A stretch of 64,000 nt of DNA from Plantactinospora sp. KBS50 (GCF_002285795.1 NZ_CP022961.1:124001-188000); one strand, 5' to 3'. Positions 1 through 9,032 are shown, counted from the stretch's first letter. Notes: generated by a model not told the origin, from the letters alone. Program-made: numbers and translations.

Positions 1-2
1 TG

Positions 3-122
3 GACAACGTCTCCTTGGAAGACGTAGTCCGCTGCATGAAGGTGATGCACGTGCAGCTTACGAGGCATAATTTCCGGCGGCTCAACATCGTTGACCGAGC
101 GAACTTCCCGCCGCAGGACTAA
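3..122 (+). CDS. C-terminal end of an unidentified protein (partial, 5' end outside window)
   Basis: An open frame enters from the left edge and stops at TAA 120-122, giving 39 residues that begin DNVSLEDVVRC and end DRANFPPQD. The piece is basic and has no motif I recognise. Codon use is less GC-biased at third positions than in the genes that follow, so it may belong to a transferred segment or may not be coding at all. The IS insertion lies about 100 bases downstream and does not interrupt it. I cannot assign a function. Confidence 0.35.
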   Translation, partial: DNVSLEDVVRCMKVMHVQLTRHNFRRLNIVDRANFPPQD

Positions 123-224
123 ACGTGGCAGAACCCGGCGTGCCCGTTGTAGCGGTCAACATGGGGCGTGGGCGGCGAAGTGACGCACTGGCGTGGGCGC
201 GAGGCTGATGGGTCCCATTGACGA

Positions 225-232
225 GGTTTACA
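225..232. repeat. Left copy of 8-bp target-site duplication
   Basis: GGTTTACA immediately precedes the left terminal repeat of the insertion sequence and is repeated exactly at 1680-1687, directly after the right terminal repeat. An 8-bp duplication is the size expected for ISL3-family transposition. Perfect identity of the two copies indicates that the element has not been rearranged since it inserted. Confidence 0.9.
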
Positions 233-1679
233 GGCTCTTCGAAGTTGAGCGGGGTGCGCTGATCGATCCGGCCCGGAGATGAGGGCTCGCAGCCCTTGGG
301 TGATCATCTGAGTGTCGAGTTCGGATGATCACAAGTAAAGAGCTGCGAGCATGGTCAACGATACGACCCGGCTGCTGGGCCTGGACGGCCTGGTGGTGGA
401 TCGGGTCGAGCTGCACCCGGATGGTTCCCCCATCGTCCACCTGTCCACCGGTAGCGAGCAGGCACAATGCTGCCCTCAGTGCGGTGTCCGGGCCGCCCGG
501 GTCAAGGGCTGGGTGTTCACCTGGCCCCGGGATCTGCCGGTGGCCGGACGCACCACGCGGTTGCGGTGGCGTAAACGCCGCTGGTACTGCGATCAGCCCG
601 GATGCCCGCGCACGTCGTTCACCGAACACGTGCCACAGATCCCGGCACGGGCACGGATCACCGTCCGGTTGCGGCAGGCGGCCGGCGCGGCGGTCGCCGA
701 CGGCAACCGAACGATCGTGCAGGCCGCCCGTGATCTGGGCATGTCCTGGCCAGTCGTCGCGGCCGCGTTCACCGCGCACACCGCAGCGGTGCTGCCGGCC
801 GAGCCCGAACCGGTGAGCGTGCTGGGCATCGACGAGGTCCGCCGAGGCAAACCTCGCTGGATCTTCGACGAGGTCACCGCGTCGTGGACCACCACCGTCG
901 ACCGCTGGCACGTCGGCTTCTGCGATCTCGTCGGCGGGCAGGGTCTACTCGCCCAGGTCGAAGGCCGGACCAGCAAGGCGGTGACCGACTGGCTCACCCA
1001 ACGCCCCGCCGCCTGGCGTCAACACGTCCAGGCCGTCGCGATCGACATGTGTACCGTGTTCAAGGCCGCCGTCCGCGAGGCGCTGCCGCACGCGACGCTG
1101 GTCGTGGACCACTTCCACGTCGTCCAGCTGGCCAACCGGGCCGTCACCGAGGTCCGCCGCCGCATGACAGTCACACACCGCGGCCGGCGCGGCCGGGCCA
1201 CCGACCCGGAGTGGCAGCAACGCAACCGGCTGACCAGGTCAGCAGCCCGCATGCGCGCCGAGCACGTCGACCGGCTGGCCGACACCCTCAGCAACCTGCC
1301 GGCGAAGATCGGCGCACCGATCCTGACGGCCTGGAACGCCAAGGAAGACCTGCTCGACCTACTCGCACTCGCCCGCACCCACCCGAACCGGGAAACCACC
1401 GCCCGGCTGCTGCACCGCTTCTACACCCGCTGCGCCGACTCTGACCTGCCCGAACTCCACCGGCTCGCCACCACGATCGAGACCTGGTGGCCGGAAATCC
1501 TCGCGTTCCTGCACACCGGCATCACCAACGCCGGCTCCGAAGGAACCAACCGGGTCATCAAGACCGTCGCCCGCGACGCCTACGGATTCCGTAACCCCGA
1601 AAACCAGCGGCTACGCACCCGCGCCGCCACCACCCGCCGCCACCGCAGACACCTCAACCCCGCTTAACTTCGAAGAGCC
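233..1679 (+). mobile_element. Complete ISL3-family insertion sequence, 1447 bp
   Basis: The element is bounded by 24-bp inverted repeats, 233-256 (GGCTCTTCGAAGTTGAGCGG...) and 1656-1679, which match at 22 of 24 positions when one is reverse-complemented. Both ends are flanked by the 8-bp direct repeat GGTTTACA. It carries a single transposase gene whose stop codon lies inside the right repeat. Everything needed for transposition appears intact, so the copy is potentially active. Family assignment rests on the transposase sequence, the terminal repeat style and the 8-bp duplication. Confidence 0.92.
351..1667 (+). CDS. ISL3-family transposase
   Basis: This 438-residue protein moves the surrounding IS by DDE chemistry. 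The N-terminus has a zinc-binding helix region with cysteines at about 40/41, 44, 80 and 85 (CPQCG ... YCDQPGC). An HTH-like segment near residues 115-140 (IVQAARDLGMSWPVV) follows. The catalytic domain shows VLGIDEV (D161), VAIDM/VVDHFH (D232/D253) and a C-terminal GSEGTNRVIK (E near 397) followed by AYGFRNPEN, the ISL3 signature. Length is normal for the family. The stop codon is within the right inverted repeat. No frameshift or stop interrupts it. Confidence 0.95.
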   Translation: MVNDTTRLLGLDGLVVDRVELHPDGSPIVHLSTGSEQAQCCPQCGVRAARVKGWVFTWPRDLPVAGRTTRLRWRKRRWYCDQPGCPRTSFTEHVPQIPARARITVRLRQAAGAAVADGNRTIVQAARDLGMSWPVVAAAFTAHTAAVLPAEPEPVSVLGIDEVRRGKPRWIFDEVTASWTTTVDRWHVGFCDLVGGQGLLAQVEGRTSKAVTDWLTQRPAAWRQHVQAVAIDMCTVFKAAVREALPHATLVVDHFHVVQLANRAVTEVRRRMTVTHRGRRGRATDPEWQQRNRLTRSAARMRAEHVDRLADTLSNLPAKIGAPILTAWNAKEDLLDLLALARTHPNRETTARLLHRFYTRCADSDLPELHRLATTIETWWPEILAFLHTGITNAGSEGTNRVIKTVARDAYGFRNPENQRLRTRAATTRRHRRHLNPA

Positions 1680-1687
1680 GGTTTACA
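1680..1687. repeat. Right copy of 8-bp target-site duplication
   Basis: GGTTTACA follows the right terminal repeat and exactly repeats 225-232. Joining 232 directly to 1688 restores the pre-insertion sequence, which shows no obvious interrupted reading frame, so the IS appears to have landed in intergenic DNA. Confidence 0.9.
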
Positions 1688-1903
1688 ACCCTGCTGCTCA
1701 CCGGTCCAGACAGGAGATCCAGGTACAGGACGAACGCATGGAAGCCGTTCCGTCGGCAGACGATCGTCTCCGGCGTGATTGATGCCTCCGGCGGCTGGAT
1801 TGTTGACGATCGGTGCCGCAGTGGCGTGCCATGTTCATCGCGGTCGTCGCGGTAAGGGTGTGCCGCCGGTGCGACTACGCTGAACCGGCTTGAGGATCCC
1901 GGG

Positions 1904-2251
1904 GTGGGCGACATGACGCGTGAGATCTGTGAGGTCGTCATCACGGCCGACAACGCGGACTGGCTGGTGGAGTTCAGTCGCCGGCTCGTCGGTGACCGGC
2001 TCGCCGCGTGCGGGCAGCACATCGCGGCGATCCGGTCGGTCTACCGCTGGGACGGCGCGGTGCAGGACGAACCGGAGGCGCGGGTCGCGCTGCACACCCG
2101 GGTCGACCTGGTGTCGCGCATCGTGGAACGGGCCAACGACGAGCATCCGTACGACGTACCGTGCGTGCTCGCCCTGCCGGTCGTCGCGGCCAATCCCGCC
2201 TATGTGGACTGGGTGCTGGCCGAGACCGAGGGCACCTCGCCGGATCGGTGA
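1904..2251 (+). CDS. cutA: Divalent-cation tolerance protein CutA
   Basis: The 115-residue product matches the small CutA1 family: an ICEVVITADNADW opening strand, the conserved RLAACGQHIAAIRSVYRWDG core, and the C-terminal region with YDVPCVLALPV. CutA proteins form trimers related in fold to PII signalling proteins and are linked to copper and divalent-metal tolerance, with unclear molecular role. A GTG at 1904 is 6 nt after a GAGGAT box (possible leaderless start); ATG 1913 is the alternative. It is the first gene after the IS, in the same direction, so transcription from the transposase promoter could reach it. Confidence 0.9.
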   Translation: MGDMTREICEVVITADNADWLVEFSRRLVGDRLAACGQHIAAIRSVYRWDGAVQDEPEARVALHTRVDLVSRIVERANDEHPYDVPCVLALPVVAANPAYVDWVLAETEGTSPDR

Positions 2252-2315
2252 TCGCCGAGCCCGCCGGCCCGAAAATGGCACGCGGATCCCGGGCGCCGGT
2301 GCCAGGATCGGCAGG

Positions 2316-3266
2316 GTGATCAGTGCGTCCGGTTCGCGGATCGGGTGGGTGGACCTACCCGGGCACGTCCGGCGTGCCGTCGAGGACATTGTCGGGGCGC
2401 CGGTGGTCGAGGCGGTCACCCAGCCCGGCGGCTTCTCCCCGGGTACGGCCGACCGGGTGCGCACGGCCGACGGGCGGCGCGCGTTCGTCAAGGCGGTGAG
2501 CCCGGCGCAGAACCCGGACAGTCCGCGGATGTGCCGCCGGGAGATCCGGGTGACCGCGGCGCTGCCGGACGCCATACCGGCGCCGAGGCTGCTGGGCAGC
2601 CACGACGACGGTACGTGGGTGGCGATGGTGCTCGCCGACGTGCCGGGGCGGCATCCGGAGTTGCCGTGGCGGGCCGACGAGCTGGACCGGGTGTTGGCCA
2701 CCCTCGACCTGCTGGCCAGGGTGGCCACCCCGGCGCCGGTGCCCGAGTTGCCGACCGCCGCCGACTCGCTTGCCGCCGACTTCGCGGGCTGGCGGCGGAT
2801 CGCCGCGGACCCGCCGGCGGAACTGGACCCGTGGCTGGCGGAGCACCTGGGCGAGTTGACGGCGATGGCGGACCGTGGTTTGGCCGCGCTGACCGGTGAA
2901 ACGCTTGTGCACCTGGACATTCGGGCCGACAACCTGCTGCTCGGCGCCGACGGGGCCGTCACCGTGGTCGACTGGCCGTGGGCGTGCCGGGGGCCGGCCT
3001 GGCTGGACCGGCTGCTGCTGTTGGTCAACGTGCGGCTGTACGGCGGCCACGATCCGCACGCGCTGCTGGCGCGCTGCGCCGCGGACACGGCCACCGATCC
3101 CGCCGACCTGCTGGCGGTGCTGGCCGGGTTCACCGCGTACTTCGCCGATGTGGCCCGTCGGCCGGATCCGCCCGGCCTGCCCACCGTCCGTGCCTTCCAA
3201 CGGGCGCAGGGCGACGCGCTGCTGAGCTGGCTGCGCGAGGCGATGGCCGGCGCCGCTCGCGGCTGA
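2316..3266 (+). CDS. Aminoglycoside phosphotransferase/kinase-like (APH family) protein
   Basis: The protein of about 316 residues has an APH/choline-kinase-like fold. Visible elements are an N-terminal nucleotide loop (QPGGFSPG), a lysine in AFVKAVS, the Brenner catalytic motif HLDIRADN beginning near H199, and the metal-binding VVDWPWA about 15 residues later. Substrate cannot be read from sequence: members phosphorylate antibiotics, sugars, amino acids or other small molecules, and an unlinked chromosomal copy is not evidence of drug resistance. GTG 2316 is chosen because a CAGGAT box sits 7 nt upstream and the conserved sequence starts soon after; no Shine-Dalgarno is present. Confidence 0.82.
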   Translation: MISASGSRIGWVDLPGHVRRAVEDIVGAPVVEAVTQPGGFSPGTADRVRTADGRRAFVKAVSPAQNPDSPRMCRREIRVTAALPDAIPAPRLLGSHDDGTWVAMVLADVPGRHPELPWRADELDRVLATLDLLARVATPAPVPELPTAADSLAADFAGWRRIAADPPAELDPWLAEHLGELTAMADRGLAALTGETLVHLDIRADNLLLGADGAVTVVDWPWACRGPAWLDRLLLLVNVRLYGGHDPHALLARCAADTATDPADLLAVLAGFTAYFADVARRPDPPGLPTVRAFQRAQGDALLSWLREAMAGAARG

Positions 3267-3321
3267 CCCGTCCGCCCGGCGCGCGGTGGCGGTACGGGGA
3301 CGGCTCTGACACCGTGGGCGG

Positions 3322-3957
3322 ATGACCCGGAGGGACTGGCTGGCCTGGCACGACGCGTACCGGGATCCGGACTCGGCGCTGTCGCACCGACTGCGGATCG
3401 TGCGGCGGCGGATCGCCGAGTGGCTCGATGAGCGGCCGGAGGACGAACTGCGGGTGGTCAGTGCCTGCGCGGGGCAGGGCCACGATCTCATCGGGGCGCT
3501 GTCGTCGCGCGCGGACGCGCGCCGGGTACGCGCCGTGCTGCTGGAGTACGACCCCCGGAACGTGGCGTTGGCACGGGCGTCGGCCGAGCGGGCCGGCCTG
3601 TCCGGGGTGACCGTGCACCGGGCCGACGCCGGGGAGCTGTCGTCGTACGCCGGCGCCGTGCCGGCGGACCTGGTGTTGATGGCCGGGGTGTTCGGCAACG
3701 TCACCGACGCTGACCTGCGGGGGACCGTCTTCGCGCTGCCCCGGTTGTGCTCGCCCGGCGGCACCGTTATCTGGACCCGGCACCGCGACGCACCGGACCG
3801 TACGCCGGAGATCCGCCGCTGGTTCGCCGAGGCCGGTTTCGCGGAGCGGGCGTTCGACGCGCCGCAGGACGCCCGGTTCTCGGTGGGGGTGCACCGGCTC
3901 ACCGGTCCGGTGGTTCCGTTGGGTGGCGTCGGGCGACTGTTCAGCTTCGTCCGGTAG
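3322..3957 (+). CDS. Class I SAM-dependent methyltransferase
   Basis: This 211-residue protein has a Rossmann-type AdoMet domain. Motif I is seen as VVSACAGQGHDL (about 45-56), the acidic end of strand two as LLEYDP (about 73-78), and a later motif as ADLVLMAGVFGNV. The N-terminal 40 residues form a helical cap (DWLAWHDAYRDPDSALSHRL). This arrangement resembles small methyltransferases annotated only by fold; the methyl acceptor is unknown. It lies between an APH-like kinase and an oxidoreductase on the same strand, spaced 55 and 52 bp, which does not define a pathway. Confidence 0.78.
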   Translation: MTRRDWLAWHDAYRDPDSALSHRLRIVRRRIAEWLDERPEDELRVVSACAGQGHDLIGALSSRADARRVRAVLLEYDPRNVALARASAERAGLSGVTVHRADAGELSSYAGAVPADLVLMAGVFGNVTDADLRGTVFALPRLCSPGGTVIWTRHRDAPDRTPEIRRWFAEAGFAERAFDAPQDARFSVGVHRLTGPVVPLGGVGRLFSFVR

Positions 3958-4009
3958 CGCTCGCCGGAACGCCCCGGGCGGCGGGGCTGGCTCCCGTACC
4001 CTGATGATC

Positions 4010-4903
4010 ATGCGGGTTGGCATCGTGATCCTGCCGGACCGCCGCTGGGCGCAGGCGCGGCGGCGCTGGCAGCGCGCCGACGAGTGGGGGTTCGACAGCG
4101 CCTGGACGTACGACCACCTGGGCTGGCGTGACCTGGTCGACGGGCCGTGGTTCGACGCCGTGCCGACGCTGACGGCGGCGGCCGGGGTCACCTCGCGGAT
4201 CCGGCTGGGCACGCTGGTTGCCTCGCCGAACTTCCGGCATCCGGTGTCCTTCGCCCGGCAGGTGACGGCGCTGGACGACGTGTCGGACGGCCGGCTCACG
4301 CTGGGCATCGGTGCCGGCGGCGCGGGCTTCGACGCGGAGGTGCTCGGCGCCGGGCCGCTGACGCCGCGGCGGCGGGTGGACCGGTTCGCCGAGTTCATCG
4401 ACCTGCTCGACCGGGTGTTGCGGAGCGACGGGGTGACCTGGCGTGGCGAGTGGTTCGCGGCCGTGGACGCCCGCGGCAACCCCGGCTGCGTGCAGCGGCC
4501 CCGGGTGCCGTTCGTGGTGGCCGCGAACGGGCCGCGCGCCATGCGGCTCGCGGTCCGGTACGGCCAGGGCTGGGTGACCACCGGGGGTGGCGGGGACGAT
4601 CTCGACTCGTGGTGGCGGTCGGTGGCCGACCTGGCGGGCCGGTTCGACGGGGAACTCGCGGCGGCCGGCCGGGACCCGGCGACGCTGGACCGGTATCTGT
4701 CGTTGGACGCCGCACCGGTGTATTCGCTGTCCAGCGTCGAGTGCTTCACCGACGCGGTGGGCCGGGCGGCCGGGCTCGGCTTCACCGACGTGGTGGCGCA
4801 CTGGCCGCGCGAGTCGAGCTGGTACGCGGGGGACGAGGCGGTGCTGGAGCGGGTGGCCGCCGAGGTGCTGCCGATGCTGTCCGCGCCGGGCGGCACCAGG
4901 TAG
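4010..4903 (+). CDS. LLM-class flavin/F420-dependent oxidoreductase
   Basis: The 297-residue product is a bacterial-luciferase-like TIM barrel. It opens with a strand (MRVGIVILPDRRW), then WGFDSAWTYDHLGW, the conserved TLVASPNFRHPVSFARQV segment, and LTLGIGAGGAGFDAEVLG, which lines the cofactor site. Such enzymes use FMN or, in actinobacteria often, F420. The substrate cannot be inferred. ATG 4010 lies 7 nt after TACCCT with no ribosome site, consistent with a leaderless message; an in-frame ATG at 4004 is the alternative. Confidence 0.87.
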   Translation: MRVGIVILPDRRWAQARRRWQRADEWGFDSAWTYDHLGWRDLVDGPWFDAVPTLTAAAGVTSRIRLGTLVASPNFRHPVSFARQVTALDDVSDGRLTLGIGAGGAGFDAEVLGAGPLTPRRRVDRFAEFIDLLDRVLRSDGVTWRGEWFAAVDARGNPGCVQRPRVPFVVAANGPRAMRLAVRYGQGWVTTGGGGDDLDSWWRSVADLAGRFDGELAAAGRDPATLDRYLSLDAAPVYSLSSVECFTDAVGRAAGLGFTDVVAHWPRESSWYAGDEAVLERVAAEVLPMLSAPGGTR

Positions 4904-5000
4904 CGGGGCATCTCCCGCGCTTGCTTCCTTGCGACCGATGCCGGGTCGGATGATCGGCTACACGTTCGGCGACAAATCCGAACATATCAGCATGATCAGG

Positions 5001-5031
5001 TTGACCTTCCAAGGGCTTCTCCGGCTACGTT
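5001..5031 (+). promoter_or_regulatory. Candidate promoter of the RlpA-like gene
   Basis: TTGACC at 5001-5006 resembles a -35 element, and TACGTT at 5026-5031 could be the -10 with a slightly long spacer of 19 nt. A Shine-Dalgarno (AGGAAGGA, 5052-5059) and the GTG start at 5069 follow. The intergenic region is only 165 bp, and I see no cyclic-di-AMP (ydaO-type) riboswitch architecture, which often precedes wall-hydrolase genes in actinobacteria. Confidence 0.35.
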
Positions 5032-5068
5032 CCGCCGGTTCTCGTCGTCGCAGGAAGGAACGCGGTCC

Positions 5069-5701
5069 GTGGTTGGCAGGCACTCGCGTACTGGATTTTT
5101 CCGGTCCCCGGTCGGGATCGTCAGCTCGGCGGCGGTCGGCGTGGCGCTGGCCGTCGGCGGCACGGTGGGCGCCGTTCACCTCGCCGCGCAGCCGGCCTCC
5201 GTCGCGGACGTCGCGGAGCCGGCGGCGACCACCTGGTCCCCGGAGGCGCTGCCGTCCACGGTGACGCCGAGTAGCAGCGCGCCCACGCCGAGCCCGTCGG
5301 CCGGCAGCGCGAGCCCGACGTCGAGCCGGGCGTCGCAGCCGGCGTCCCGGTCGAAGGCGCGCACGGCCAGCCCGACGCCGTCCGCCACCGCGCAGAAGTC
5401 GGCCACGCCGACGGTGGTGAGCAGCGGCACCTGCGGTGCCTCGTTCTACGACGAGGGGCAGATGACGGCCAACGGCGAGACGTTCGACCCGGACGCGCTC
5501 ACCGCCGCGCACAAGACGCTGCCGTTCGACACCCGGGTCCGGGTGACGAACCCGGCGACGGGCAAGTCGGTCACGGTACGCATCAACGACCGCGGCCCGT
5601 ACATCGACGGCCGCTGCCTCGACCTGTCCCGGGCCGCGTTCGCGGACATCGCCTCGCTGAGCCAGGGCGAGGTGACCGTGAAGTACGAGGTCCTCAAGTA
5701 G
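5069..5701 (+). CDS. RlpA-like double-psi beta-barrel protein, secreted
   Basis: The 210-residue protein has an N-terminal signal/anchor helix (about 15-40, rich in Ala/Val/Gly), a disordered Ser/Thr/Pro linker (about 55-110), and a C-terminal RlpA-type domain. That domain carries GTCGASFYDEGQMTANGE, AAHKTLPFDTRVRVTNP and the IND-RGPY ... LDLSRAAF motif expected of the family. RlpA-like proteins act on or bind denuded peptidoglycan at division sites; in actinobacteria the catalytic activity of each copy is mostly untested. The start GTG follows AGGAAGGA by about 10 nt. No partner genes are adjacent. Confidence 0.85.
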   Translation: MVGRHSRTGFFRSPVGIVSSAAVGVALAVGGTVGAVHLAAQPASVADVAEPAATTWSPEALPSTVTPSSSAPTPSPSAGSASPTSSRASQPASRSKARTASPTPSATAQKSATPTVVSSGTCGASFYDEGQMTANGETFDPDALTAAHKTLPFDTRVRVTNPATGKSVTVRINDRGPYIDGRCLDLSRAAFADIASLSQGEVTVKYEVLK

Positions 5702-5800
5702 CGGCGATCCGGTCGTGTCCGACCCGGCGGAAGCCTCCGGCCGGGCAGAACCGGATCAGCCGACGGGGCAATCCCGTTCAGTCCGGGCGATTCATCAGGC

Positions 5801-6928
5801 ATGCTGTTCGGCGTACACACGCATCCCGCGCGACCGTTCCGCCGGTCGCTCAGCCCTGGGTCCCGCGTCGGTCTCGGCGCGGCCCTCGTGCTGCTTGCCG
5901 TCATCTGCGCGATCGAGCTGATCGATCGGAGTACCACCAGCTATCTCGGTCTGGTCGTGGCGGTGCCGTTCCTGGCGGCCGCGTTCGCGGCCTGGCGGGT
6001 GGTGCTCGGGGTCGGGGTGCTGGCCACGGTCGCCGGCATGAGCTTCGCGCTCGCCGGGCGGATGCTCACCACCGACGTGGTGGTGAACGTGCTGGGCATC
6101 GCCCTGGCCACCGGGTTGGCCGCGGTCGTCTCGCTGGTACGCCAGCGGCAGGCCGAGCAGATCGACGAATTGTCCAAACTGGCCTCGGTGGCCCAGCAGG
6201 CGGTGCTCCGGCCGCTGGGACCGCAGGTGGGCGCGTTGGCCGTGGCGGGCCACTACATCTCCTCGACGGCCGCGGCCGACATCGGGGGCGACCTCTACGA
6301 GGCGCTGGACACCCCGTACGGCGTGCGCATGATCATCGGTGACGTCCGGGGGAAGGGGCTGGACGCCGTACGGCTGGCCAGCATCGTGCTGGGTTCGTAC
6401 CGGCACGTGGCGTACGAGCGGGCGGACCTGCGGGCCGTGGTGGCCGACCTGGACCGGGCCGTGGCCCGCAGCGTGGGCGACGAGGACTTCGTGACGGCCG
6501 CCCTGGTGGAGGAGCGGGGCGGCACGCTGACGATCGTGAACTGTGGTCACCCGGCGCCGTTGCTGCTGCGCCGGGGGGCCGTGATCCCGTTGGAGCCGCC
6601 GGCGCCCGCACCGCCGTTGGGGTTCGTTCCGGCGGTCCAGCCCCGGGTGGAGCGGTTGGAACCCGGTGACCGGTTGCTCCTGTTCACCGATGGTCTGGGC
6701 GAGGCGCGCCGGGATGGCGAATTCTTCCCCACCGCCGACCGGGCCTGGCGGCTGCTGGGGCACGGCACGGTGGCCGACGGGTTGGCGTCGCTGGAGACGG
6801 CCCTCGTGGAGTGGGTACGCGGGCGGCTGGAGGACGACATCGCGCTGGTGCTCATGGAGTACGGCGGCACCGACCAGAGCAGTGCCACGGCCGTGCCGAG
6901 CTGGGAGGTCGGCGCCGCCGAGAACTGA
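5801..6928 (+). CDS. Membrane-anchored PP2C/SpoIIE-type serine/threonine phosphatase
   Basis: The 375-residue protein begins with three to four hydrophobic helices (about 22-120) and then a short helical linker (VRQRQAEQIDELSKLASVAQQAVL), followed by a SpoIIE-like PPM phosphatase domain. Metal-binding aspartates are visible in GGDLYEAL, IGDVRGKGLDAV, LLLFTDGLGEAR and DDIALVLM. Such proteins usually dephosphorylate anti-sigma-factor antagonists in partner-switching cascades. No anti-sigma or STAS gene is adjacent, so its partner must lie elsewhere. It is monocistronic between the RlpA gene and fadE. Confidence 0.88.
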   Translation: MLFGVHTHPARPFRRSLSPGSRVGLGAALVLLAVICAIELIDRSTTSYLGLVVAVPFLAAAFAAWRVVLGVGVLATVAGMSFALAGRMLTTDVVVNVLGIALATGLAAVVSLVRQRQAEQIDELSKLASVAQQAVLRPLGPQVGALAVAGHYISSTAAADIGGDLYEALDTPYGVRMIIGDVRGKGLDAVRLASIVLGSYRHVAYERADLRAVVADLDRAVARSVGDEDFVTAALVEERGGTLTIVNCGHPAPLLLRRGAVIPLEPPAPAPPLGFVPAVQPRVERLEPGDRLLLFTDGLGEARRDGEFFPTADRAWRLLGHGTVADGLASLETALVEWVRGRLEDDIALVLMEYGGTDQSSATAVPSWEVGAAEN

Positions 6929-7015
6929 GCGGCGACCGATTACTCCCGGTGTCCAGTAGACGACCGAGAGTCCTAATGTAACCGGCGTCACTGCACCGAT
7001 CCGCTTGTCGCTGCC

Positions 7016-7052
7016 TACCGGTCGGTAATACAGTTCCAGTTACTGACCGGTA
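7016..7052. promoter_or_regulatory. Large inverted-repeat operator upstream of acyl-CoA dehydrogenase gene
   Basis: Two 13-bp arms, TACCGGTCGGTAA (7016-7028) and TTACTGACCGGTA (7040-7052), are inverted with one mismatch and separated by 11 nt. Each arm is itself nearly palindromic around ACCGGT, suggesting two bound dimers. The site ends 32 nt before the ATG at 7085. TetR-type fatty-acid regulators bind sites of this style, but no regulator gene is next to it. Confidence 0.7.
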
Positions 7053-7084
7053 ACACCTGTTCCCGAATCGGGGGGCCAGCGCGC

Positions 7085-8938
7085 ATGACCCACTACAAGA
7101 GCAACCTGCGGGACATCGAGTTCAACCTGTTCGAGGTCTTCGGGGTGGATCGCACGTTCGGCTCCGAGCCGTACGCGGATCTGGACTCGGACACCGCCCG
7201 CAGCATCCTCGCCGAGGTGGATCGGCTGGCCCGGGAGGACCTGGCGGCCAGCTACACCGACAGCGACCGGAACCCGCCGGTGTTCGACGCCGCGACGCAC
7301 AGCGCGCCGCTGCCCGAGTCGTTCAAGCGGTCGTTCCGGACCTTCATGGATTCCGAGTTCTGGCGCCTCGACCTGCCGGCCGAGCTGGGCGGCACCGGGG
7401 CGCCGCGGGCGCTGTGGTGGGGTCTCGGCGAGATGATCCTCGGCGCGAACGCCCCGATCTGGATGTACGCCTCCGGCCCGTCCTTCGCGCACGTGCTGCA
7501 CGTGGAGGGCACGCCGGAGCAGCGGAAGTGGGCGAAGCTCTTCATCGACAGGCAGTGGGGCTCCACGATGGTGCTCACCGAGCCGGACGCCGGTTCGGAC
7601 GTCGGCGCCGGCCGGACCCGGGCCATCCCGCAGCCGGACGGCTCCTGGCACATCGAGGGCGTGAAGCGGTTCATCACCTCCGGTGAGCACGACCTGAGCG
7701 ACAACATCGTGCACTACGTGCTGGCCCGGCCGGTCGGCGTCGAGGGCGTCGGCGGTCCGGGCACCAAGGGCCTGTCGCTGTTCGTCGTGCCGAAGTACCA
7801 CTTCGACGCCGAGACCGGCGAGCTGGGCGAGCGCAACGGCGTGTACGCCACGAACGTCGAGCACAAGATGGGTCTGAAGGTCTCCAACACCTGTGAGCTG
7901 ACCTTCGGCGAGCACGGCACGCCGGCCCAGGGCTGGCTGCTGGGCGACAGGCACGACGGCATCCGGCAGATGTTCATGATCATCGAGTACGCGCGGATGA
8001 TGGTCGGCACCAAGGCCATCGCCACGCTCTCCACCGGCTACCTGAACGCGCTGGAGTACGCCAGGAACCGGGTGCAGGGCGCCGACCTGACCCAGATGGC
8101 GGACAAGACCGCACCCCGGGTGGCGATCACCCGGCACCCGGACGTGCGCCGCTCGCTGATGATGCAGAAGTCGTACGCCGAGGGCCTGCGGGCGCTGGTC
8201 TGCTACACCGCGACCTGGCAGGACCGGATCAACGTGGCCGAGGCCTCCGGCGACGAGAAGACCGCCCGGCTGGCCAAGCGGGTGAACGACCTGCTGCTGC
8301 CCCTGGTCAAGGGCGTCGGTTCGGAGCGCGCCTACGAACTGCTCGGGCACGAGTCGTTGCAGACCTTCGGCGGGTCCGGTTTCCTCCAGGACTACCCCCT
8401 GGAGCAGTACGTCCGGGACGCGAAGATCGACACCCTGTACGAGGGTACGACCGCGATCCAGAGCCTCGACCTGTTCTTCCGGAAGATCGTGAAGGACGGC
8501 GGCAAGGCGCTGCTCACGGTGGCCGGCGAGATCCAGGCGTTCATCGAGTCCGAGGGCGGAAACGGCCAGCTCAAGGAGGAACGGCAGGCACTGGGCAAGG
8601 CGCTCGCCGAGGTGCAGACCATGGTGGGCACCATGACCACCTGGCTGGGCGAGGCCCAGGACGACCCGCGGGCGCTCTACAAGGTCGGCCTGACCAGCCG
8701 CCGGCTGCTGCTGGCCGTGGGCGACCTGGTGGTCGGCTGGCTGCTGCAGCGGCAGGCGCAGGTGGCGCTGGAGGCGCTCGGCGCCGAGGTGTCCGGTCGC
8801 GACAAGCCCTTCTACGAGGGCAAGGTCGCGGCGGCGCGGTTCTTCGCCCACGAGGTGCTGCCGCGCATCGGCGCCGACCGGCGGATCGTCGAGTCCACCT
8901 CGCTGGATCTGATGGACCTGTCCGACGACGCGTTCTGA
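7085..8938 (+). CDS. fadE: Acyl-CoA dehydrogenase, FadE5-like with C-terminal extension
   Basis: This 617-residue flavoenzyme carries out alpha,beta-dehydrogenation of acyl-CoA in beta-oxidation. It is longer than the 380-residue family core, as in mycobacterial FadE5: an N-terminal extension ([20 protein letters not shown]), the mid-domain FAD-binding segment ([15 protein letters not shown]), and the C-terminal dehydrogenase domain with the catalytic glutamate in YEGTTAIQ (E453), then a further helical domain (about 480-617). The gene is preceded by a strong inverted-repeat operator and followed by a perfect terminator hairpin, so it is likely a single-gene unit under fatty-acid or TetR-type control. 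Confidence 0.93.
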   Translation: MTHYKSNLRDIEFNLFEVFGVDRTFGSEPYADLDSDTARSILAEVDRLAREDLAASYTDSDRNPPVFDAATHSAPLPESFKRSFRTFMDSEFWRLDLPAELGGTGAPRALWWGLGEMILGANAPIWMYASGPSFAHVLHVEGTPEQRKWAKLFIDRQWGSTMVLTEPDAGSDVGAGRTRAIPQPDGSWHIEGVKRFITSGEHDLSDNIVHYVLARPVGVEGVGGPGTKGLSLFVVPKYHFDAETGELGERNGVYATNVEHKMGLKVSNTCELTFGEHGTPAQGWLLGDRHDGIRQMFMIIEYARMMVGTKAIATLSTGYLNALEYARNRVQGADLTQMADKTAPRVAITRHPDVRRSLMMQKSYAEGLRALVCYTATWQDRINVAEASGDEKTARLAKRVNDLLLPLVKGVGSERAYELLGHESLQTFGGSGFLQDYPLEQYVRDAKIDTLYEGTTAIQSLDLFFRKIVKDGGKALLTVAGEIQAFIESEGGNGQLKEERQALGKALAEVQTMVGTMTTWLGEAQDDPRALYKVGLTSRRLLLAVGDLVVGWLLQRQAQVALEALGAEVSGRDKPFYEGKVAAARFFAHEVLPRIGADRRIVESTSLDLMDLSDDAF

Positions 8939-8998
8939 TTACCCTTTCTCCCGGATTCGTGGGGATTCCCCGCGATTCCGCGGATCCTCCGGGATTTT

Positions 8999-9032
8999 GG
9001 CAGGCCGGCGCGCGATTGCGCGCCGGCCTGCC
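8999..9032 (+). terminator. Intrinsic terminator hairpin after fadE
   Basis: A perfect 15-bp stem (8999-9013 with 9018-9032, GGCAGGCCGGCGCGC and complement) closes a GATT loop, 60 nt past the stop codon. There is no U-tract, which is common for actinobacterial terminators. Confidence 0.85.

Noticed and set aside
2316-3266. Aminoglycoside-resistance determinant
   Set aside because: The APH fold alone does not define substrate; the gene is a lone chromosomal family member without a mobile context beyond the unrelated IS.
4904-5068. Possible ydaO cyclic-di-AMP riboswitch before the RlpA-like gene
   Set aside because: The region is short and I cannot find the conserved ydaO stems or loop sequences.
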